DNA of 64,000 nt from Marinobacter sp. LV10R510-11A (lineage in GTDB: Bacteria > Pseudomonadota > Gammaproteobacteria > Pseudomonadales > Oleiphilaceae), in NCBI RefSeq assembly GCF_900215155.1, contig NZ_LT907980.1, forward strand, positions 1,922,001 to 1,986,000, in the 5' to 3' direction. How positions within the stretch are numbered: position 1 is the stretch's first letter; each line of letters opens with the position of its first letter. The notes under the pieces were generated by a model. It was not told the origin of the DNA. It saw only the letters and a program-made list of their open reading frames with translations, and searched no databases. Shown here one piece after another: positions 58,593 through 64,000 of this stretch. The translations under genes were made by a program, and so were the position numbers.

Positions 58593-59679
58593 TCAGCCCC
58601 GCTCTTCGGAGGCGTCAACTGGCTCCACTTGCTCGCCCTCACTGACAAAGCCACTGCCGCGGGTAATCAGGCGAATTTCATCTGGTAAACCAGTGACCCA
58701 GGCACCTTCGGTGGAAACACTGACTAACGTTACTGTGCGAAAAACGACCCGGTTCTGTTCATCAACATACTTCACACCGGGGCGGCCATCGTCCCCCAGA
58801 GAAAGATACGCCGGAGAAATAAACGTGGCCTGGACATCCGCCAGAGCAACGCGGAGGTTGGCACTGCCCCCGGCTATACGTTTTTGTTCTGGATTTTCAA
58901 CAGCAATCTCAACCGCAAAGCTCCGGGTTTCAGGGTTTGCAGCACTGGCCACAAAGGTAACTACGCCATCCAGTGCTTCTCCGTCCAGGGGGCGTACCCG
59001 CACTTTTTGGCCCGGCGCAACCTGCGCAACGGATTTTTGGGGCACCTGCCCTTTGGCCTTGAGGCGATCCGTGCGAACCAACTCATATAACGGCGAGCCC
59101 ACCTGCACCAAGCTGCCAGCCTCAACACTTTTACTGTTAATCACGCCCTTAAATGGAGCCCTAGGCCGGAGATGCGAAACCGAAAGCTGAGCACCTTTCA
59201 ACTCCGCCCTGGCTGCGGCCAGTTCGCTTTCCACATTAAGAATTTCTGATTGCGACGCTAAGTTGCGGGCATGCAGTTTTCGCGCCGCTGCCAGGTCCGC
59301 CTCCAGCTTTTTAGCCCGCGCCTGCCAGCGCTCAACCCCTGCGCCACGGCCATCTTCAGACAGCGTTAAAAGCACCTCTCCGGCTTTTACCGAATCACCC
59401 AGATTTGCTTCAATGGCTTCAACTGTGCCGGCAACCCGCGCGCTTAGGGTTACGGCACTCCATGGCTCAAGCTGGCCCTGGAGCAAAAGGCCAGGCTCAT
59501 ATAATTGTGCGTTAAGAGTTGTAACCTGTACTCGTGCCAGTTCTTGCTGAGTTACTTCGCGCTGTGCGGGGGGGGGGCTTGGTACTGGCGACTTTGATTT
59601 CGCCCGTCGCCATCCAGATAACAAGAGCAATCACAACCACCACAGACAGCCCCAGTGAACTCCATTTTACTTTGCTCAT
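58593..59679 (-). pseudogene. RND periplasmic adaptor (MFP), frameshifted in a C10 tract
   Basis: A membrane-fusion protein for the adjacent pump. The real start is the ATG at 59679: 34 codons encode MSKVKWSSLGLSVVVVIALV... with a typical N-terminal anchor. Then a run of ten Cs (plus-strand Gs at 59568-59577) shifts the frame. With nine Cs the frame would join PPPAQREVTQQELARVQV and continue to 58593. The rest is a normal adaptor: hairpin (AKKLEADLAAARKLHA...), lipoyl and beta-barrel domains (VRVRPLDGEALDGVV). The tract could be a sequencing error, a true mutation or a phase-variable switch. Confidence 0.88.
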
Positions 59680-59755
59680 TAAGTACCTATACAGCCTGAA
59701 ATCGATGAATGACGATCCGGAAAACGATCTTATCTGAAAAAACAGGATTAAACGG

Positions 59756-59785
59756 TTGCAACCTGCTCAAAGCGTGAGGTAGATT
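59756..59785 (+). promoter_or_regulatory. ilv promoter
   Basis: TTGCAA (59756-59761) and TAGATT (59780-59785), 18 bp apart, lie about 45 bp before the leader-peptide start. They are a reasonable sigma-70 match; the assignment is tentative. Confidence 0.5.
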
Positions 59786-59829
59786 CTACACAGAATCCTT
59801 TTACGAATTCAGAGCATGTTGTCCATTTT

Positions 59830-59922
59830 ATGAATCTCAACTCAGTCATTATCCTTGCACTGCTCGTCCTGGTGGTCGTCGTACCTTCCGGGGGGATTTG
59901 CGTGGATAAGCAGGTGAGATAG
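59830..59922 (+). CDS. ilvL: ilv leader peptide
   Basis: A 30-codon ORF too short for ordinary gene finding. It is very rich in Leu, Val and Ile: MNLNSVIILALLVLVVVV opens it, with four valine codons in a row, then PSGG, the region where E. coli IlvL has PPCG. Ribosome stalling at these codons would report shortage of branched-chain aminoacyl-tRNA. It is followed by an attenuator hairpin and then by ilvG, the expected layout of transcription attenuation. Confidence 0.88.
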   Translation: MNLNSVIILALLVLVVVVPSGGICVDKQVR

Positions 59923-59944
59923 CGACAAACCTGACAAAAACACC

Positions 59945-59985
59945 AGAAACCCCCGGCACCGCAAGGTCCCGGGGGTTTCTTTTTT
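59945..59985 (+). terminator. ilv attenuator (transcription terminator)
   Basis: AGAAACCCCCGG (59945-59956) pairs perfectly with CCGGGGGTTTCT (59969-59980) around a 12-nt loop and is followed by a T run (59980-59985). It lies 22 bp after the leader-peptide stop and 27 bp before ilvG, so premature termination here would control the ilv genes. Confidence 0.92.
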
Positions 59986-60012
59986 GCGGAAGAAAAAACA
60001 GGAAATACGATA

Positions 60013-61713
60013 ATGAACGGCGCGCAGCACATTCTTGACACGTTTCACCGCCACAACATCCAAACCGTTTTTGGTTATCCGGGTGGCTGCATTATGCCGC
60101 TATACGATGCCTTGGTGGATGATGTACGCGTGGAGCACGTGCTTTGCCGCCACGAACAAGGCTGCGCTCTGGCCGCCGACGGCTATGCCCGGGCCAGCGG
60201 CAGGATGGGGGTTTGTATTGCAACCTCCGGCCCTGGCGCTACCAATCTGATTACCGGCGTTGCCAATGCGCACCGGGATTCCATTCCCATGCTGGTTATT
60301 ACCGGCCAGGTTCCCTCTGGGCTGATCGGCACAGATGCCTTTCAGGAAACCGATGTTCTGGGGATGACCCTGGGTATCGTAAAACACAGCTACTTGGTTG
60401 AGAGTGCGGACGAGCTGCCCGCTATTCTGGAAGAAGCCACGGAGCTGGCTCAAACCGGCCGACCTGGGCCAGTGTGGATTGATATCCCTAAAGATGTACT
60501 ACTGACGGATACCACCGCAGCGCCCATGAGCCATTCGGCACAACAGGCGCATTCCTGCCCGGATCTGACAGCCGCGGTAGCCATGTTGCACGCTGCCCGA
60601 AAACCACTGCTATACAGCGGCGGGGGCATCAGCCTAGCCCATGCGGAAGACAGTTTTCGCGCATTTTCTGAGTGCTCGGCCCTGCCGGCGGTTGTGACTC
60701 TCAAAGGTATCGGAAACCCAGGTAAGCACAACGCTTACAACCTTGGCATGTTGGGCATGCATGGCTCTCGCGCTGCTAACCGTGCGGTAGACGAGTGCGA
60801 CGTTCTGTTGGTTATTGGCGCCCGCTTAGACGACCGGGCCACCGGCAAGCTAGACGGCTTCGCCCCCAATGCGCGAACGATTCACATTGACGCCGATGCC
60901 GCTGAGTTCAACAAACTTCGACATGCAGACGTCGCGCTGCGCGGTGATTTGAATGCAATTCTGGGGGGCTTGAGCGAAGCGCTTCGGGAAGCACCTTTAG
61001 CGATCGACGGTTGGCGCAAGCAGTGCCATACCTGGCGCACAACGGGCGGATTTCAAGCGGCAGATAACGAAGAGCCGCTGGCACCGATTATCGGCCCGGC
61101 TTTCATACGCCAGCTGTCCCGCATTACACCGGATGACACAGTTATCGCGTGTGACGTTGGGCAACATCAGATGTGGGTAGCCCAGCATTACGAGTTTGAT
61201 CACCCGCGCCATCACCTTACCAGCGGTGGCCTTGGCACCATGGGTTTTGGTTTGCCAGCCGCTATCGGTGCCCAGTTTGCCAACCGCCAAAGCACCGTTA
61301 TCAATGTCACCGGCGACGGTTCTTTCATGATGAACGCACAGGAGTTGGCTACCGTTCGCCGATACAACCTGCCAGTAAAGCTGATCATTATGGACAACCA
61401 ATGCCTGGGCATGGTGCGTCAGCAACAAGAACTGTTTTACAACAACCGGGAAAGCCAGATTAACCTCGATGACAATCCGGATTTTGTGGCCATGGCCCGA
61501 GCGTTCGACATCCCGGCACTGAAAATTGAGCGAACCGATCAGGTTCGGCGGGGCATTGAAACCATACTGGCCTTTAACGGCCCCATGCTGTTGCACGTAG
61601 CCATTGCCCGGGAAGAAAACGTTTGGCCGGTTGTAAAACCAGGTGGGAGTAACAGAGACATGATTGATGAAACCCGCCGTTCTGCAGCGGACAAAAAGGA
61701 GAAAGTTGCATGA
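60013..61713 (+). CDS. ilvG: Acetolactate synthase large subunit (IlvG type)
   Basis: A 566-residue ThDP enzyme that makes acetolactate or acetohydroxybutyrate for Val, Leu and Ile synthesis. It starts MNGAQHILDTF like E. coli IlvG. Visible segments are the glutamate-containing LCRHEQGCALAADGYARA, the FAD-domain GARLDDRATGKLDGFAP and the ThDP/Mg motif GDGSFMMNAQELATVRR...NN. The ATG has AGGAAA upstream. Its stop overlaps the ilvM start by 4 bp. Regulation by the leader and attenuator upstream is expected. Confidence 0.95.
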   Translation: MNGAQHILDTFHRHNIQTVFGYPGGCIMPLYDALVDDVRVEHVLCRHEQGCALAADGYARASGRMGVCIATSGPGATNLITGVANAHRDSIPMLVITGQVPSGLIGTDAFQETDVLGMTLGIVKHSYLVESADELPAILEEATELAQTGRPGPVWIDIPKDVLLTDTTAAPMSHSAQQAHSCPDLTAAVAMLHAARKPLLYSGGGISLAHAEDSFRAFSECSALPAVVTLKGIGNPGKHNAYNLGMLGMHGSRAANRAVDECDVLLVIGARLDDRATGKLDGFAPNARTIHIDADAAEFNKLRHADVALRGDLNAILGGLSEALREAPLAIDGWRKQCHTWRTTGGFQAADNEEPLAPIIGPAFIRQLSRITPDDTVIACDVGQHQMWVAQHYEFDHPRHHLTSGGLGTMGFGLPAAIGAQFANRQSTVINVTGDGSFMMNAQELATVRRYNLPVKLIIMDNQCLGMVRQQQELFYNNRESQINLDDNPDFVAMARAFDIPALKIERTDQVRRGIETILAFNGPMLLHVAIAREENVWPVVKPGGSNRDMIDETRRSAADKKEKVA

Positions 61714-62018
61714 CCACGCAAAGCAGCAAACAAGCACCCAGCTACACGATTACCTGCCGCATGAAACATGAAGCGGCCGCGCTTGAGCGCCTGTGCCAGG
61801 TGGTTCGCATTCGTGGCTTTCGGATTGCAACCATGGCAGTGGAGAGTGTGTTGGACGGCGAATGGGGGGGTGCAGAAGAGACGCTGGAGATAGCGCTGAC
61901 TATTCAGGGCGCCCGGCCGGTGGCCATGCTTCAGTCACAACTTGAGAAGCTGCATACCGTAGCTGACGTTAAACTTGCCGCGCCTGCGGTAACTCATGCA
62001 GCAAACCGCATAGCCTGA
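61710..62018 (+). CDS. ilvM: Acetolactate synthase small subunit (IlvM type)
   Basis: A 102-residue ACT-domain protein (YTITCRMKHEAAALERLCQVVRIRGF...). Its short length fits IlvM, the partner of IlvG in acetolactate synthase II, rather than the ~160-residue IlvN/IlvH. It starts inside the ilvG stop (ATGA) with an AAAGGAG site, so expression is coupled. The rest of the branched-chain pathway is not in the window. Confidence 0.9.
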   Translation: MTTQSSKQAPSYTITCRMKHEAAALERLCQVVRIRGFRIATMAVESVLDGEWGGAEETLEIALTIQGARPVAMLQSQLEKLHTVADVKLAAPAVTHAANRIA

Positions 62019-62023
62019 TGCAA

Positions 62024-62058
62024 ACACGCAGGGCAGGTTAACCGCCTGCCCTGCGTGT
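62024..62058. terminator. Strong inverted repeat between ilvM and the thiolase gene
   Basis: ACACGCAGGGCAGG (62024-62037) pairs with CCTGCCCTGCGTGT (62045-62058), a 14-bp perfect stem with a 7-nt loop, in the gap between two convergent genes. No T run follows, so it may act as a barrier or a Rho-independent terminator of low strength. Confidence 0.6.
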
Positions 62059-62067
62059 GCCTCATAA

Positions 62068-63249
62068 TCAGATCAGTTCAATAGCAACGGCTGTCGCTTC
62101 ACCACCGCCAATACACAGAGAAGCAACTCCACGCTTCAGCCCCTTCTGTTTTAAGGCATTGATGAGCGTGACGATAATTCGCGAGCCGGATGAGCCAATC
62201 GGGTGCCCGAGAGCGCAGGCCCCGCCGAATACGTTGACCTTTTCAGCTGGCAGCTTTAGCTCATTGATCGCCAGCAAGCTGACAACTGCAAAGGCTTCGT
62301 TGATCTCAAACAGATCCACATCATCCTTGCTCCAGCCTGCCTTCTCCAGCACCTTTTCGATTGCGCTTATGGGCGCCTCCGAGAATTCCGCCGGTAACCC
62401 AGCGTAGGTCGCGTGGGCCACAATACGTGCTTGGGGTGTTAGGCCCCGAGCTTTGACTTCAGCCGCAGAAGCGAGCACTAGCGCAGACGCACCGTCACTG
62501 ATGGAGCTGGCGTTGGCGGCAGTTACCGTGCCGTCTTTAGCAAAAGCCGGCTTGAGCGTTGGAATTTTTTCCGGCCTGGCCTTGCCTGGCTGTTCATCAG
62601 TATCGACCAGAGTTTCACCGCCACGACCTGCAACAGAAACCGGTGCGATTTCCGGCTCAAACCAGCCATTTTCTATGGCCGCCAGTGCCTTGTTCAGTGA
62701 GCCTATGGCGAACTCATCCATCGCTTGCCTGGTGACCTTGTACTTATCGGCCGTGCGCTGCGCGAACACACCCATAAGGCCACCTTCGTAGGCATCCTCT
62801 AGGCCATCAAGAAACATGCTGTCCATCACCTGGCCGTGGCCCATGCGCATGCCGCCGCGAGCTTTCGGTAACAGGTAAGGTGCCTGGCTCATGTTCTCCA
62901 TGCCACCGGCAACCATGATGTTGTTGGTACCCGCTTTGATCTGGTCATGAGCCATGATCACAGCTTGCATGCCCGAACCGCACATCTTGTTCACGGTGGT
63001 GCAGCCGGAACTGTCCGGAATACCAGAAGCGCGTGAAGCCTGGCGCGCCGGCGCCTGGCCAAGCCCTGCGGGCAACACGCAGCCCATGATCACTTCCTGG
63101 ATATCTGCTGGTTGCAGACCACTGCGTTCAATGGCTGCCTTGATGGAAACAGCACCCAAATCCGGAGATCGCACGGAACTTAGGGAACCCATCATGCCGC
63201 CCATGGGAGTGCGGGCCGAGCCCGCAATCACAACGCTGTTGTCGCTCAT
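62068..63249 (-). CDS. Acetyl-CoA acetyltransferase (thiolase)
   Basis: A 393-residue thiolase that condenses or cleaves acetoacetyl-CoA-type substrates. The acylated cysteine is in VNKMCGSGMQAV, the second site is GGACALGHPIGSSGSRI and the C-terminal CIGGGEATAVAIE completes the catalytic set. It is convergent with ilvM and lies 18 bp downstream of an acyl-CoA dehydrogenase gene on the same strand, suggesting a beta-oxidation-type operon that continues to the right of the window. Confidence 0.92.
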   Translation of the reverse strand: MSDNSVVIAGSARTPMGGMMGSLSSVRSPDLGAVSIKAAIERSGLQPADIQEVIMGCVLPAGLGQAPARQASRASGIPDSSGCTTVNKMCGSGMQAVIMAHDQIKAGTNNIMVAGGMENMSQAPYLLPKARGGMRMGHGQVMDSMFLDGLEDAYEGGLMGVFAQRTADKYKVTRQAMDEFAIGSLNKALAAIENGWFEPEIAPVSVAGRGGETLVDTDEQPGKARPEKIPTLKPAFAKDGTVTAANASSISDGASALVLASAAEVKARGLTPQARIVAHATYAGLPAEFSEAPISAIEKVLEKAGWSKDDVDLFEINEAFAVVSLLAINELKLPAEKVNVFGGACALGHPIGSSGSRIIVTLINALKQKGLKRGVASLCIGGGEATAVAIELI

Positions 63250-63267
63250 ATTAAAACCTCACTGATT

Positions 63268-64000
63268 TCAAACTCTGCCCAAAATAGAGCGGGCAATAAT
63301 CTCTTTCATGACTTCCGACGTGCCACCATAGATGCGCTGAACACGGGCATCGGTAAATGCACGGGAAATGGGATATTCCGTGGTGTAACCATATCCACCA
63401 AACAGCTGCAGGCAGCCATCTGCCACTCGGCACTGCATTTCTGTGGCACTGTATTTGGCCATGGACGCCGTAGGCGCATCCAGTTCGCCGGCTTCGTACT
63501 GGTTTATGCACTGGGCGACAAACGCCTTGTTAACCTGGTACTCGGTTTCCATTCGGGCAATTTCAAACCGGGTGTTCTGAATCTGCGCCAGTTTCTGGCC
63601 GAACAATACCCGTTCCTGGGTGTAGGCTATGGTGAGATCCAGCGCACCTCTGGCGGCGGCCACACCCAGTGCGCCGATAACCAGCCGCTCCCGGGGCAAT
63701 TCCTGCATCAGGTAAACAAAGCCTTTACCTTCCTCGCCCACCAGCGCAGTTGCCGGTACACGCATATCTGAAAAGAACAGCTCAGAGGTATCGCCACTGT
63801 GCTGCCCTATCTTGTCGAGGTTCCGCCCTTTGCTATAACCCGGCAAGGTGGTATCCACCAGAAACAGACTGATGCCTTTGGCGCCAGCCGAAGGATCGGT
63901 TTTTGCCGCGACAATCACCATACCGGCATGCTGACCGTTGGTGATGAAGGTTTTTGAGCCGTTCAGAATATAGTCGTCACCGTCCCGCACCGCACTGGTG
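63268..64000 (-). CDS. Acyl-CoA dehydrogenase, partial (runs off the right edge)
   Basis: The C-terminal ~240 residues of a flavin acyl-CoA dehydrogenase; the frame is open to 64000. The middle beta domain ends with NGSKTFITNGQHAGM. The C-terminal helical domain shows RLVIGALGVAAARGALDL, QLFGGYGYTTEYPISRAFTDARVQRIYGGTSEVMKEI (in two conserved stretches), typical of long/medium-chain members. It is followed by the thiolase gene on the same strand, so both act in fatty-acid or related degradation. Confidence 0.93.
   Translation of the reverse strand, partial: TSAVRDGDDYILNGSKTFITNGQHAGMVIVAAKTDPSAGAKGISLFLVDTTLPGYSKGRNLDKIGQHSGDTSELFFSDMRVPATALVGEEGKGFVYLMQELPRERLVIGALGVAAARGALDLTIAYTQERVLFGQKLAQIQNTRFEIARMETEYQVNKAFVAQCINQYEAGELDAPTASMAKYSATEMQCRVADGCLQLFGGYGYTTEYPISRAFTDARVQRIYGGTSEVMKEIIARSILGRV

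Overview
This window looks like a chromosomal segment of a marine gammaproteobacterium, most likely Marinobacter or a close relative. That assignment rests on general protein resemblance (RecA, MutS, NadK, FdxA, FadH, IlvG/IlvM) and on the lipid-oriented gene content (FadH, AlkK-like acyl-CoA ligase, thiolase, acyl-CoA dehydrogenase). No database search was possible.

Layout. 1-9.3 kb: minus-strand housekeeping genes (5' part of pepN, DUF2797, yeaC-like, rhomboid protease, metallophosphoesterase-nadK, a coiled-coil protein, fadH). A probable Fur-controlled small RNA runs the opposite way at about 2.74-2.86 kb. 9.4-19.4 kb: two AraC-type regulators, tRNA-Asp, a MaoC-like hydratase, a receiver-PAS-kinase/FixJ two-component pair, a Lon-like protease, a PilZ protein and a Ca2+/Na+ antiporter. 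19.4-33.7 kb: a large tellurite/chemical-stress (Ter) cluster. Its minus-strand wing holds TerB, DUF1523, kinase, PP2C, two vWA/TerY proteins and TerA. Its plus-strand wing holds two TerD paralogs, then PRTase-TRSP, HAD, StiP-PELOTA and CitE-like lyase, then a divergent TerD. 33.8-39.2 kb: flavodoxin-like protein, recA with a LexA box, pncC, mutS and fdxA. 39.3-51.2 kb: unknown protein, DegV, PF10118-type hydrolase, AlkK-like ligase, a MocR regulator divergent from a small gene plus phzF, a BaiN-like flavoprotein, a Usp/SulP pair and a broken alkB. 51.3-64 kb: djlA-like gene, broken amidase, 7TM diguanylate cyclase, an RND pump whose adaptor is frameshifted in a C10 tract, ilvL-ilvG-ilvM with a complete attenuator, thiolase and a partial acyl-CoA dehydrogenase.

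How the genes work together. The Ter cluster joins Ca2+-binding TerD proteins, a kinase/phosphatase/vWA (TerY-P) signalling module and a predicted nucleoside-like metabolite pathway. No ATP-grasp gene accompanies that pathway here. The ilv unit carries its own leader-peptide attenuation. pncC-recA shares a perfect CTGT-N8-ACAG site. Three genes within 9 kb (alkB, amidase, RND adaptor) are disrupted by three different lesions: a nonsense transition, a deletion with frameshift, and a homopolymer indel. Each should be checked against reads.

Most interesting items: the Fur-box/terminator small RNA, the Ter cluster and its regulatory gaps, the poly-C frameshift in the pump adaptor, the ilvL attenuator, and several strong inverted-repeat operators (MocR/phzF, the PF10118 gene, the baiN start codon).
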